A stretch of 64,000 nucleotides of DNA, from NCBI GenBank assembly GCA_045598705.1, contig JAZLMM010000026.1, positions 1 to 64,000 on the forward strand, given 5' to 3'. Positions 17,793 to 26,935 of the stretch are shown piece after piece; positions within the stretch are counted from its first letter, which is position 1; each line of letters starts with the position of its first letter. Made by a program: the position numbers and the translations under genes. Source of the stretch: Scatonaster sp045598705. Its GTDB lineage: Bacteria > Bacillota > Clostridia > Saccharofermentanales > Saccharofermentanaceae. The notes beneath the pieces were generated by a model. That model saw nothing but the letters and a program-made list of their open reading frames with translations. It did no database searches and was not told where the DNA came from.

Positions 17793-19403
17793 ATGAGTGA
17801 AATTTATGTAGTAGGCCACAAGAACCCGGATACCGATACTGTCGTATCCGCTATGTCCTATGCGGCGCTGAAACATGCATTAGGCGAGCAGGACTATACA
17901 GCTGCGCGTCTTGACCACTTAAGTGATGAGACCAAGCGAATGCTCCAGCGTTTCGGATTTGAGACACCCATTCGCATTCGAGATGTAAGGACACAGGTCA
18001 AGGATCTGGATTTCGATACACCACCAGCCCTCAACGCCTCCGTTACACTGGACCACGCCTGGACCACCATGTCGGACGGAAAGATTCCAGTAATTCCTGT
18101 CATCAACGATGACGGCACGCTCTATGGCACATTGTCCACGGGTGATATCGCCAACTACTACATGCAGACCATTCATGAACCACGCATCGATAATGTTCCC
18201 CTATTTAACCTTCTGAGTGTTCTCGAAGGTCGAATCGTAAACGAAAGCGAGATGACCATCGATGAGGTTTCCGGTGAGATTTATATCGCATTACCGCAGA
18301 CTTGTGAGAACCTGATGTTCTCCTCCAAGGATGCCATCGTCGTATGTGGTAATCAGCCTGACATGATTCAGCGCGCCTTAAAGATTGGGGTTCAGTGTCT
18401 GATCCTTTGTCAGACAGATGTCGATCAGAATTGGTTCGCTGATGCGCATGCCACCTGTGTCATTTCTACTCCGCTGGATGCCAGCAAAGTCGTCAAGCTC
18501 ATCTATCAGGCTATTCCGATCTCCCGCGCATGTTTTACCGGCGATATCGAGTGCTTCCACCTGACAGACTATATCGACGATGTTCGAGAAGTCGTGCTCA
18601 AGAGCCGTTTCAGAAGCTATCCTGTCCTGGATGAGAATCAGAAAGTCATCGGCACCTTGGCTCGTTTCCATCTCCTTCGTCCAAGAAGAAAGAGAATCGT
18701 ACTGGTAGACCATAATGAGTTGGCACAGGCAGTTCCAGGATTAGAGCAGGCCGAGATCCTCGGTATCATCGACCATCACAGACTTGCCGATATTCAGACG
18801 ACTCAGCCGATTGCCATGCGTAATGAGCCTGTAGGTAGTACAACAACAATCATCACCGAGCTCTATCAAGAGAACGGCGTCATGCCTTCCGCCAATATGG
18901 CCGGACTCATGTGTGCTGCAATCCTCTCCGATACGGTTATGTTCAAGTCACCGACCTGTACGAAGCGTGATATCGCCATGGCAGAGCGTCTGGCAAGAAT
19001 CGCCGGTGTTTCCATCGATGAGCTCGGCCGCGACCTCTTCGACGCCTCCTTCGATGACAAGAGTGTAGAAGATCTCTTCAAAGCAGATTTCAAAGAATTC
19101 CATATTGCTGAACATACCTTGGGTGTAGCGCAGATCGTCTGCATAGACTCGCTGAAGATGATGGACCGCAAGGATGATTTCCTCGCGCACATGTCCAAAC
19201 TCAAGCGTGAGCGCAACTACGACTTTGTCATCCTCATGCTGACAGATGTATTGCTGGAAGGTACTGAACTACTCTACGAGGGTGAAGATGACACCATCCG
19301 TTTTGCATTCTCCGTAGAACCCAAGGACAATGCCATTTTCCTTCCGGGCGTGATGTCCCGAAAGAAGCAGATCATCCCTATGCTCACTGCATTGTGGGGT
19401 TGA
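17793..19403 (+). CDS. ppaC: Manganese-dependent inorganic pyrophosphatase with CBS and DRTGG domains
   Basis: The 536-residue family II (DHH) pyrophosphatase starts VVGHKNPDTDTVVSA. Inserted after the first ~65 residues are a CBS domain (KIPVIPVINDDGTLYG), a DRTGG-type domain (about 160-250) and a second CBS motif (SYPVLDENQKVIGTL). The catalytic part resumes with DHNE and IIDHHRL, and ends in a DHHA2 domain with SRKKQIIPML. This is the nucleotide-regulated form, where AMP/ADP and ATP or diadenosine polyphosphates bind the CBS pair. It hydrolyses PPi to phosphate in the cytosol. GAAGGTG precedes the ATG; a clear terminator follows. Confidence 0.95.
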   Translation: MSEIYVVGHKNPDTDTVVSAMSYAALKHALGEQDYTAARLDHLSDETKRMLQRFGFETPIRIRDVRTQVKDLDFDTPPALNASVTLDHAWTTMSDGKIPVIPVINDDGTLYGTLSTGDIANYYMQTIHEPRIDNVPLFNLLSVLEGRIVNESEMTIDEVSGEIYIALPQTCENLMFSSKDAIVVCGNQPDMIQRALKIGVQCLILCQTDVDQNWFADAHATCVISTPLDASKVVKLIYQAIPISRACFTGDIECFHLTDYIDDVREVVLKSRFRSYPVLDENQKVIGTLARFHLLRPRRKRIVLVDHNELAQAVPGLEQAEILGIIDHHRLADIQTTQPIAMRNEPVGSTTTIITELYQENGVMPSANMAGLMCAAILSDTVMFKSPTCTKRDIAMAERLARIAGVSIDELGRDLFDASFDDKSVEDLFKADFKEFHIAEHTLGVAQIVCIDSLKMMDRKDDFLAHMSKLKRERNYDFVILMLTDVLLEGTELLYEGEDDTIRFAFSVEPKDNAIFLPGVMSRKKQIIPMLTALWG

Positions 19404-19426
19404 TTGCTCTTATCTGTTCAAACACG

Positions 19427-19465
19427 AAAGACCGTCTTCGTTATTGCGCGAAGGCGGTCTTTTTC
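19427..19465 (+). terminator. Rho-independent terminator after ppaC
   Basis: AAGACCGTCTTCG and CGAAGGCGGTCTT form a long stem with one mismatch around a short loop. TTTTTC follows. It starts 23 bases past the ppaC stop. Confidence 0.85.
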
Positions 19466-19512
19466 GATTTGAAATGAGCTATGCACTGAACCACAACGCT
19501 TCTAACCTCGGG

Positions 19513-19872
19513 AAGTACGGCCTAAATCTCGTGTTGCCGCTTTCTGGCCGTACATCACCACTGAAAAGTACGGCTTAAATCTCGTGTTGCCGCTTTCTGG
19601 CCGTACAATGCCACTGAAAAGTACGGCCTAAATCTCGTGTTGCCGTTTTCTAGCCGTACAATGCCACTGAAAAGTACGGCCTAAATCTCGTGTTGCCGCT
19701 TTCTGGCCGTACAACACCACTGAAAAGTACGGCTTAAATCTCGAGTTGCCGCTTTCTAGCCGTACATCACCACTGAAAAGTACGGCCTAAATCTCGTGTT
19801 GCCGCTTTCTGGCCGTACAATGCCACTGAAAAGTACGGCTTAAATCTCGTGTTGCCGCTTTCTAGCCGTACA
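19513..19872. repeat. Seven tandem copies of a 53-bp palindromic repeat
   Basis: Copies begin at 19513, 19566, 19619, 19672, 19725, 19778 and 19831, an exact 53-bp period. Each holds an inverted repeat with 8-bp arms (GTACGGCY ... RGCCGTAC) around a 23-base centre, and linkers ending CCACTGAAAA. The last base of the left arm and first of the right arm vary together: C/G in copies 1, 4 and 6, T/A in copies 5 and 7, T/G in copy 2, C/A in copy 3. They fill most of the 546-bp gap between the convergent ppaC and ABC permease genes. The rest of that gap holds the ppaC terminator and nothing else I can identify. Confidence 0.95.
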
Positions 19873-19949
19873 TCTCCCGAGGCGGTTATATGAACTGGTT
19901 TGCGCTAGCGATGCTATCAACCTTCCCCACCCCACACCTACTAATCAGC

Positions 19950-22286
19950 TTACTCCGTAATCAGTTCTCGCACCTGCACTTTCTTGATGGAACGCGAGAA
20001 GAAATAGGAGAACAGGGCAAAGCCGATAGTGATAATGAGGACCGGTATCAAGTAAGTCATGATTGACAGTTTGCCAACAAAGTTTGTCAGGCCGACCAGT
20101 TGGAGAATGGACAGGATCAGCGGTTTCGCTAGGAAAAGCGCTGTCACCACACCCAGGAGTGCACCAACCAAAGCGACGATACCAAATCGAATTGCCACTT
20201 CCCAACGCAGTCTTCGCACTTGGAAGCCCACCGCTTTGTAGATACCGATATTCTTCCGTTCACGAAGGAAGGATCGATGGCAGACCATGGCTGCAACCAC
20301 TAGGGCAAATAGTAAAGAGATCACATCTACAATAATGCTCACTGTCTGAAGCAGGATATCGACGATATCCATGTAGAATCCGAAGTTTTCATTGACTTCG
20401 TACTCTGTGGCCGTGATACCATCCAACTGGGAAACTCGTTCGATGACCTTCGCTGTCAGTTGAGAATCTGAAAGTTTGATATAGCTTTCATCATAGTCAT
20501 CAAATCCAAGCAGCTGTGCGGATGAGGGCATCAATTGTATTACCATGCCGTAATCGTAGGCAGAGTCAAATATTCCACACACAACAAATTCTTGTTCTGC
20601 ATCGTGATACTGAACCACTACCGTATCACCCACACTTTTATCCAGTGTCTTGGCAATCATGGTACCCAAGGCTACTTCGTTGTCATATTGAGGCAGGCGG
20701 CCTTTCAACGTCTTAAAACGATCCTCTTCTCGCAGATTTACATAAAGTGCGACATCTTCGCCATCCACAAGCAAGTCGGTATAGCCTTGTGCTCGGATAT
20801 AGGCCTTCGGATCCACTTCTCGGGCCACTTGTTCCAACTCTTCCAGTCTCTCTTGAGAAACAATGGAATCTGTTTTCAACGTAATCTCGCCATCGATCAG
20901 ACCCCAAATGTTGTCTACATCTAGTCCGGTCGTCAGAACAGAGATGCTTACCATAAAGAAAACGAGAAGGCCCACAATCAGCACACTTCCGATGTAGTGT
21001 TTCGCATTCGAAAGAAGTTGTCTCCATGAAAGCGAAAGTGTCAAGGATTTCGATGAGATCTTATGCTGGAATCGTGAGTTAAAGAACACATCTGCTCCGC
21101 CGCCACGAATCGCACGTACAGGTGAAATCTTTGCCACCTTCATGGTCGACAAGAACACACATGCCGCACTGACCATAATGAGTATCAAGATGAACAACAA
21201 AGACTTTCCAAGTAGGATGTGTTTACTTGTCAGAATACAGGTTACGGTCTCAAATAGTCCGACCGTCCAGGACGTAAGTGGAATCGCCAGAATAAGACCG
21301 AGGATTGCACCAAGCAAGGTCGCCAATACATATTGGACGATAAAAACCATTCGGATGTCCATTATGCTGAATCCTTGTGATTTCAACACACCGAGTTCCA
21401 CGTAGTTCATCTCGATGGCAGAATTGATGCTGTTCTTCATGGAGATCAACACACCCACAAACATGAGAACCAGGAATATCAAGAGAATCTTGGAACCCAT
21501 ATCCGCGTAGATCATGTTACTGTTTCGCAAGTGTTCCATAGGAATGATTGTCGCGGTACTCATAATACTGCTGTTTGCTTTCATCTCATCCGAGAATATC
21601 TTGAAAGATGTTCCCTCGGCTAGATGGACCTGAAGCATATCATATGCTAGGAAAGCTCTTCTCTCATCTTCAATATGACTCTTCTCACCCATTAGGCGTT
21701 TATAGTCGTGATCAGAAACTACCGCGCATGTGAAGCCAAATGTTCTCGGGCGGAAAATCGGATCATCGTAGAAGCCACGAATGGTAAATGATTCAACGGT
21801 ATCACCGACAGGAATTGTGATCGTAGCACCAATTTGGACACCATCGTAATCTTTCACTTTATAAGGAAGAAGAAGCTCCCCCTCCCGCAGGTCGAAGGAA
21901 TCGTAGTACTCGGAACAGTCACTGTTATACACTCGTGTATCCGATTTAAAGGAGCGGATATGCGTCAGGAAGTCTTTCTCTTCGCCGTTCAGTTGCAGAC
22001 TTCCGACAATGGAAAGGCATGTACTTTCTTCGATTGAATCAATGATCGTGCTATCCTTCAACACTTGCCGCATATCATCTGTGAAAAGGTCTTCAGCAAT
22101 CATGATCGTCACGTCGCCAAGATTTGCGCGTTCGCAGGCCTCATCGATTGCCGTCTCCTCATTGTAAGCGTTACTGATCGTTGGTACGCCAGAAAGTACG
22201 ATGATAAAAACGAGAAGCACGACACCAATGAACGAACTCTTCTCGTGCTTGATATTCGCCCAGGATAATTTCAATATACTTCTCAT
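19950..22286 (-). CDS. FtsX-family ABC transporter permease (two FtsX domains)
   Basis: The 778-residue membrane protein has one N-terminal membrane segment, a large extracytoplasmic domain (about 45-240) and three membrane segments. A second transmembrane-plus-exterior unit and three C-terminal segments follow. This is the 4+4 arrangement of MacB/YtrF-like FtsX permeases. Such permeases drive export or mechanotransmission of envelope substrates such as peptides or lipids. The start at 22286 is preferred because GGTGAT lies seven bases before; an ATG four codons earlier overlaps the ATPase end without a ribosome site. It is the last gene of the RR-HK-ATPase-permease operon. Confidence 0.88.
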   Translation of the reverse strand: MRSILKLSWANIKHEKSSFIGVVLLVFIIVLSGVPTISNAYNEETAIDEACERANLGDVTIMIAEDLFTDDMRQVLKDSTIIDSIEESTCLSIVGSLQLNGEEKDFLTHIRSFKSDTRVYNSDCSEYYDSFDLREGELLLPYKVKDYDGVQIGATITIPVGDTVESFTIRGFYDDPIFRPRTFGFTCAVVSDHDYKRLMGEKSHIEDERRAFLAYDMLQVHLAEGTSFKIFSDEMKANSSIMSTATIIPMEHLRNSNMIYADMGSKILLIFLVLMFVGVLISMKNSINSAIEMNYVELGVLKSQGFSIMDIRMVFIVQYVLATLLGAILGLILAIPLTSWTVGLFETVTCILTSKHILLGKSLLFILILIMVSAACVFLSTMKVAKISPVRAIRGGGADVFFNSRFQHKISSKSLTLSLSWRQLLSNAKHYIGSVLIVGLLVFFMVSISVLTTGLDVDNIWGLIDGEITLKTDSIVSQERLEELEQVAREVDPKAYIRAQGYTDLLVDGEDVALYVNLREEDRFKTLKGRLPQYDNEVALGTMIAKTLDKSVGDTVVVQYHDAEQEFVVCGIFDSAYDYGMVIQLMPSSAQLLGFDDYDESYIKLSDSQLTAKVIERVSQLDGITATEYEVNENFGFYMDIVDILLQTVSIIVDVISLLFALVVAAMVCHRSFLRERKNIGIYKAVGFQVRRLRWEVAIRFGIVALVGALLGVVTALFLAKPLILSILQLVGLTNFVGKLSIMTYLIPVLIITIGFALFSYFFSRSIKKVQVRELITE

Positions 22287-22291
22287 ATGGA

Positions 22292-23059
22292 TCACCATTT
22301 CATCGATGAGAGCCAGCTGTCGATCTGCGTCTGACGGCTCTTCTCATTCGTCCCTTCGTATGGTTGCAGATCCAGATTGCCGATGATCTTGCCATCTTCG
22401 ATATAAAGGATTCGATTTGCACGGACTGCAGCACGGGAATCGTGGGTAACCATTAGGATACTCTGGCCTCTTCGATTCAATTCCGTCATTAGGTCCAGCA
22501 CTTCTGTAGTATTTCTACGATTCAGTGCGCCTGTCGGTTCATCGGCAAAAAGAAGTTTCGGCTCATTGATAATGGCACGTGCAATCGCACAACGTTGTTT
22601 CTCGCCTCCGGAACACTGCGATGGCATATGGTTGGCGATGCCATCGATGCCCATCAATTTCATCAACTCATCCGCACGCGCATCGACCTGAGAACCCGTC
22701 TTGTTCTTGTTCAGATATCCAGGAACCGTAATGTTCTCACGAAGCGAGAGATTGCTCACCAGATGCATCTCTTGAAATACAAATCCAAACTCACCATGAC
22801 GCAACTCGCAAAGCTGTTTCTCCGATGCCTTGGCAATATCCAGCTCGCCATACATGACTTGGCCGGCCGTTGCACGATCCATACCACTTAATGCGTATAG
22901 CATGGTTGATTTTCCAGAACCGGATGCGCCCATGATGACGGTAAAATCACCTTCATAAATCTCCAGGTCAACACCGCTTAAGATATGTGTCTGTCCACCG
23001 TTGTGTGCAAAACTCTTACAAAGGCCCTTGGTAAATAGGAGTGTTTTCTTCATTTCCAT
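22292..23059 (-). CDS. ABC transporter ATPase (MacB/LolD-like)
   Basis: The 255-residue ATPase has Walker A GASGSGKST (about 43-51), the Q loop in FVFQEMHL, the signature CSGGEKQRCAIARA with Cys in place of Leu, Walker B LLFADEPTGAL and the switch histidine in VTHDS. It powers the large FtsX permease encoded directly downstream. AGGAAGG lies five bases before the ATG. The upstream genes are an OmpR-type regulator and kinase, an arrangement typical of peptide-sensing or detoxification modules. Confidence 0.92.
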   Translation of the reverse strand: MEMKKTLLFTKGLCKSFAHNGGQTHILSGVDLEIYEGDFTVIMGASGSGKSTMLYALSGMDRATAGQVMYGELDIAKASEKQLCELRHGEFGFVFQEMHLVSNLSLRENITVPGYLNKNKTGSQVDARADELMKLMGIDGIANHMPSQCSGGEKQRCAIARAIINEPKLLFADEPTGALNRRNTTEVLDLMTELNRRGQSILMVTHDSRAAVRANRILYIEDGKIIGNLDLQPYEGTNEKSRQTQIDSWLSSMKW

Positions 23060-23116
23060 TTTGTCCTTCCTTTCGCTTGATACACATACCTTATCGCAGA
23101 TGGTATTAAGAAATCC

Positions 23117-24244
23117 TTAAGGAAGAACGGGAAGTCTGATTTCGATTACCAGCCCCCCATCGTTGTACGCACGAATCGTGCCGTTGGAATTCTCGATGAT
23201 ATACTTCACTATATATAATCCCAGTCCAGCACCACGGTTCTTCCCTATATTTCTTCCACGGTAAAACTTCTCGAACACAAACGGAAGATCCTCGTCCGGA
23301 ATGCCTTCTCCATGATCATGAAATGTCATGACCGCATACGATTTTGTGTCATCTCTCTTCACATCCAGACGTGCTTCAACATGTCCATCGGCATACTTCT
23401 TCGCATTGCTCAGGATGTTCTCGATCACCTGGCCCAGTCGAAGTTCGTCGACCATGACGAACACCTCTTCCTGCGGGCGAACAAGCGATGCGCCGGCCAA
23501 ATTCTCTTCTAGGAAATGCCCCAACTCGCAGCGCGTTGGATAGAGGCGTAGCCGTTCCATATCGGCCAATGCATGCATCAGCATGTCTTCTGAGAGTTTA
23601 CTGACCTCATCGCATTTCTCCATGATCGTCGACACGTACTGTTCACGCATTTCAGGTGTCGCATCCATCCCCATTTCCATCGCTTCCGCATAGGCACGAA
23701 TACTGGAGATTGGTGTCTTGATATCGTGGGAAAGCGTTGCAATCACCGTCTTATTGTTCTCGACTGCCTCCTGCTCCGCATTGTGCGCACGTTTGATCTC
23801 ATTACGCATATTATCAAAGGCAAAAGTGAATTTACCGAACCAGTTCGTCCGTTCATACTCAAGCGGCATGTCCAAGTTACCTAATGCCACCTCATCGGCA
23901 AAATGCTCCAGTTTATGAAACGGACGGAGAATCTTCCAGTCGACATAGAGGCACGTCCCGCCAATAAAGAGAATACATACACCCAGCATCAGAAACGGCG
24001 CATAATCTTCTGGGCCTCGCTCGACCTTCTTATCCTCGGTCAGCGTTTCTCGAAGTTGATTAGCTTTCACTTCTGCTTCGTCATAACTACCCTGTGCAAC
24101 CAGATTCGCAATCTCATTGGCCGTCAGTGCTTCGTTCTCATTGGCAGGTTCACGCGTCTTCGACGAAGAGATATGGTATATCGAAAATGCAAATATCGTA
24201 AGCGCCAGCGTCAACACCGCGCCGATCAGAGCCAGTCTTCTCAT
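23117..24244 (-). CDS. Sensor histidine kinase, OmpR-pair type
   Basis: The 375-residue kinase has a membrane segment at 5-25, an extracytoplasmic stretch of about 60 residues, and a second membrane segment at about 86-106. A HAMP-like region, HisKA (LSHDIKTPISSIRAY) and HATPase_c with N, G1 (HGEGIP) and G2 (GAGLGLYI) boxes follow. The start ATG overlaps the upstream regulator's stop as ATGA. Its partner is the regulator at 24241-24924 and its likely target the ABC genes downstream. Confidence 0.9.
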   Translation of the reverse strand: MRRLALIGAVLTLALTIFAFSIYHISSSKTREPANENEALTANEIANLVAQGSYDEAEVKANQLRETLTEDKKVERGPEDYAPFLMLGVCILFIGGTCLYVDWKILRPFHKLEHFADEVALGNLDMPLEYERTNWFGKFTFAFDNMRNEIKRAHNAEQEAVENNKTVIATLSHDIKTPISSIRAYAEAMEMGMDATPEMREQYVSTIMEKCDEVSKLSEDMLMHALADMERLRLYPTRCELGHFLEENLAGASLVRPQEEVFVMVDELRLGQVIENILSNAKKYADGHVEARLDVKRDDTKSYAVMTFHDHGEGIPDEDLPFVFEKFYRGRNIGKNRGAGLGLYIVKYIIENSNGTIRAYNDGGLVIEIRLPVLP

Positions 24245-24924
24245 TCATTGACCTCCAGCATATAACCCATGCGCCAGACGGTCTTGATATACTTCGGATG
24301 AGAGGGATCCTCCTCCAGTTTCTCGCGTAGCCAACGGATATGCACCGTTAAGGAAGAAGCTTCCGATTCGGAAAAAGCCCCCCACACCTCGGCCATCAGT
24401 TTCTCTTTGGGTATGACCGTATTCTTATTCTGACAGAGATACTTCAGCAAGTCGAATTCCCGAGAAGCCAGATTCACGCGTTCACCGCCTCTGGTCACCA
24501 CATGGGCACTTAAGTCCACACTCACGTCGCCGAAAGCGATCTTCTCCTGTTCAAGGGAACCACCGTACGCACGACGGATCAACGCATTCACACGTGATAG
24601 GAGTTCTTTCATCGAATAAGGCTTCTGGATATAGTCATCGCCACCAATATCGAAGCTTGTGATCCGGTCCGTCTCATTTGTGCGGGCACTGGCAAAAATG
24701 ACAGGTACTCCCGACACCTGTCGGAGCTCCTTGCAGAGTTCAAAGCCCGTCATACCCGGAAGATTGATATCAAGGATCAGAAGATCGAAATGACCTTTGG
24801 AGAGCGCGTCATAGGCCTGATCGGCATCATAGGCAGTACATGTGTCATAGCCACATCCCTTCAGCATCTGTGCGATAATATCCGCCAGCGCCCGTTCATC
24901 GTCTACGATCAGAATCCGATACAC
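24241..24924 (-). CDS. OmpR/PhoB-family response regulator
   Basis: The 227-residue regulator has a receiver domain (ILIVDDE; acceptor D in LLILDINLPGMTG; K in YIQKPYS) and a winged-helix output domain ending with HIRWLREKLEEDP and VWRMGYML. The start is GTG at 24924, seen from GGAGAGGTGGG just upstream; further upstream codons do not match the receiver fold. It is first in the operon with the histidine kinase and the ATPase/permease pair, which it probably controls. Confidence 0.9.
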   Translation of the reverse strand: MYRILIVDDERALADIIAQMLKGCGYDTCTAYDADQAYDALSKGHFDLLILDINLPGMTGFELCKELRQVSGVPVIFASARTNETDRITSFDIGGDDYIQKPYSMKELLSRVNALIRRAYGGSLEQEKIAFGDVSVDLSAHVVTRGGERVNLASREFDLLKYLCQNKNTVIPKEKLMAEVWGAFSESEASSLTVHIRWLREKLEEDPSHPKYIKTVWRMGYMLEVNE

Positions 24925-25011
24925 GAAGCCCACCTCTCCAAAATAAATATTAGCGTACACCTCGCGATCTTTGCACATACAATCGATCGTTCTCGGTGCC
25001 GCTAATATCAT

Positions 25012-25020
25012 AGTATACCA
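25012..25020 (-). promoter_or_regulatory. Possible extended -10 promoter for the response regulator operon
   Basis: On the minus strand TGGTATACT (25020-25012) matches an extended -10 element, giving a leader of roughly 80 bases before the GTG at 24924. No good -35 is seen. It lies in the 195-base gap between the two ABC/TCS modules. Confidence 0.35.
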
Positions 25021-25119
25021 TGGCAAGCCCGGAATCCAGTTTCATTGAGAGCAAATACCCGTTCCGTCGAGAATGAATTCCAGTTCGGACGAATAGAGAT
25101 TGGTCTTCGTTTCTTTCTT

Positions 25120-26235
25120 CTATTCCTCCGTGACCTCATACTTACGTGTTTTGAGCCAGTTCAGAAGGATAATGCAGACTAGCAATACTGCTTCACTGAT
25201 TATGGTAGCCACTACTGCAAACTTAGAAATACGGTAGAAGCATTGGCCTTGGCTCCACATCAACTGATTACAAACCAGAATGACACCCGCATTGACGATT
25301 GCACCGATCAAGATGGCAAATGCGTTAAGAAGGAGTACTTCACTTGCGACTTTCCGGAAGATCTGGCCACGAGTGAAACCCATCGCCTTATAGATAGCAA
25401 ACTCGTGTTTACGCTTGTCATAAGCGGCCGTAAATGCAGCATTGATCGTAACAAGCAGAACAATATCCAGAAGAAGTGACGCTGCACCGAAGATGTAGTA
25501 CATGAATTCAAAGTCCGCTTTACAACTATCCATATAGCGAGACGGCGTATCAAAGCTAAGAAGTGGATATTTCGAAGCAAGTTTCTCGGAAAGGGCAGAC
25601 AGGGTCTCCGCCGTACGCTTTTCTCTTTCATGATCACGGACACCCTCACGATTAATGATCAACGCGCAATCTCCTACGTTACGCTCGATTGCATAGGCAC
25701 GCACACCTTTCCACGAAGAGACTGTTTGGGTAAGAACTAGATCTTCCTCAGCATTCAAAGGCTGTCCGACCTTGTAACCTCCATTATTGGCAAGGTATTC
25801 ACTCATCGCAATCTCACAGTCTTTGAGTTTCAAATCTTCCGGTACCAGTGTCGTACATGATTTAAAAGTCTCGAAATCTTCTTCACTTGCAAAGACGAAA
25901 GACTCCATATTACAATTGAATTCCATAATGGATTGGAACTCACAGTACAACAAGCCGACATTGAGTCGCTCATATTCTCCCTCACCGAGATACTCGGGCA
26001 GTTCTTCCATACAATCCTTAAATTGCTTATTGGATTCGGTGTTATATACAGAACGATAGATCAGTACATATTGGTCCGAAAAATCCGTCGAGATTCGAAA
26101 AATCTCCGGCGCATTGTCCACATACATACCGCAGGTAAACGAAACCGTAATGAACATCATCATCAGGATCAAAGCCATTGCACGCGCTTTGTTATTTAGG
26201 ATGTATCTCCACGCGGAAAAAGGTCTGATTTTCAT
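25120..26235 (-). CDS. FtsX-family ABC permease, single domain
   Basis: The 371-residue protein has one N-terminal membrane segment, an exterior domain (about 45-235) and three C-terminal membrane segments with the motif HEFAIYKAMGFTRGQIF, the classic FtsX/MacB layout. The start at 26235 follows AGGAGG by ten bases. The TTG nine bases upstream is too close to the ribosome site. It pairs with the ATPase just before it and the second permease at 26936-28081, so the transporter may be heterodimeric in the membrane. Confidence 0.85.
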   Translation of the reverse strand: MKIRPFSAWRYILNNKARAMALILMMMFITVSFTCGMYVDNAPEIFRISTDFSDQYVLIYRSVYNTESNKQFKDCMEELPEYLGEGEYERLNVGLLYCEFQSIMEFNCNMESFVFASEEDFETFKSCTTLVPEDLKLKDCEIAMSEYLANNGGYKVGQPLNAEEDLVLTQTVSSWKGVRAYAIERNVGDCALIINREGVRDHEREKRTAETLSALSEKLASKYPLLSFDTPSRYMDSCKADFEFMYYIFGAASLLLDIVLLVTINAAFTAAYDKRKHEFAIYKAMGFTRGQIFRKVASEVLLLNAFAILIGAIVNAGVILVCNQLMWSQGQCFYRISKFAVVATIISEAVLLVCIILLNWLKTRKYEVTEE

Positions 26236-26240
26236 TTTGT

Positions 26241-26915
26241 TCAAGCCTCCTTCGTCTCCACTTCAGCGATGGAACCATCCCAGATCTTGACGATCATATC
26301 CGCATCTTGGATGATACTTGTATCATGGGTAATGACGATCACCAGTCTCTCTTTGGCATATTCCTTCAATCGGTCCATTACTAGAAATGCATTCTCATGG
26401 TCAAGTGAAGCTGTCGGCTCATCCGCAAATAACACCTTGGGGTCATTCATCATCGCACGAGCGATGGCAACACGTTGACGTTGACCTCCAGAGAGTTTCG
26501 TCGGCTTGTGATGAAGTTCACTCTTCTTCAATCCAATCTCCAGAAGCAGTTTCTCCGCCTTTTTTCTTGCCTCCGCCACGGAAGTCGTTGCCGCGAGTGT
26601 CGCATTATCCATGGCGGACATATAGTTAATCAGATAGTGGCGCTGGAAGACAAATCCAAACTCATTTCTGCGCAGATGCTGCTTCTGTGCGTCACTAATG
26701 GACGACAGCGATTTACCGTTATAAAGCACGTCGCCGGATGTCAGCTTCTTCAGTGTCGACATCGTATACATCAGTGTAGATTTACCCGATCCGGAAGGGC
26801 CAATAATACCAATCAGTCCTCGATCCGGTAGCGTCAGATTCATGCTCTTCATTGCGTACACTTTCTCTTCTTTGTCCATATCGTAAATCATGGTTGCATC
26901 ATGTAATTCAAACAT
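26241..26915 (-). CDS. ABC transporter ATPase
   Basis: The 224-residue ATPase has Walker A GPSGSGKST, Q loop FVFQRHYL, signature LSGGQRQRVAIARA, Walker B VLFADEPTASL and switch ITHDTS. The start at 26915 is chosen because GAGGAG lies seven bases before. It is sandwiched between two single-domain FtsX permeases, suggesting one ATPase dimer drives a two-permease complex. Its likely controller is the kinase/regulator pair upstream. Confidence 0.92.
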   Translation of the reverse strand: MFELHDATMIYDMDKEEKVYAMKSMNLTLPDRGLIGIIGPSGSGKSTLMYTMSTLKKLTSGDVLYNGKSLSSISDAQKQHLRRNEFGFVFQRHYLINYMSAMDNATLAATTSVAEARKKAEKLLLEIGLKKSELHHKPTKLSGGQRQRVAIARAMMNDPKVLFADEPTASLDHENAFLVMDRLKEYAKERLVIVITHDTSIIQDADMIVKIWDGSIAEVETKEA

Positions 26916-26935
26916 CGTATTTCTCCTCTTCACTC

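Noticed and set aside
19513..19872. CRISPR array
   Set aside because: The units are contiguous 53-bp copies with nearly identical linkers and no unique spacers, and no cas gene is in the window.
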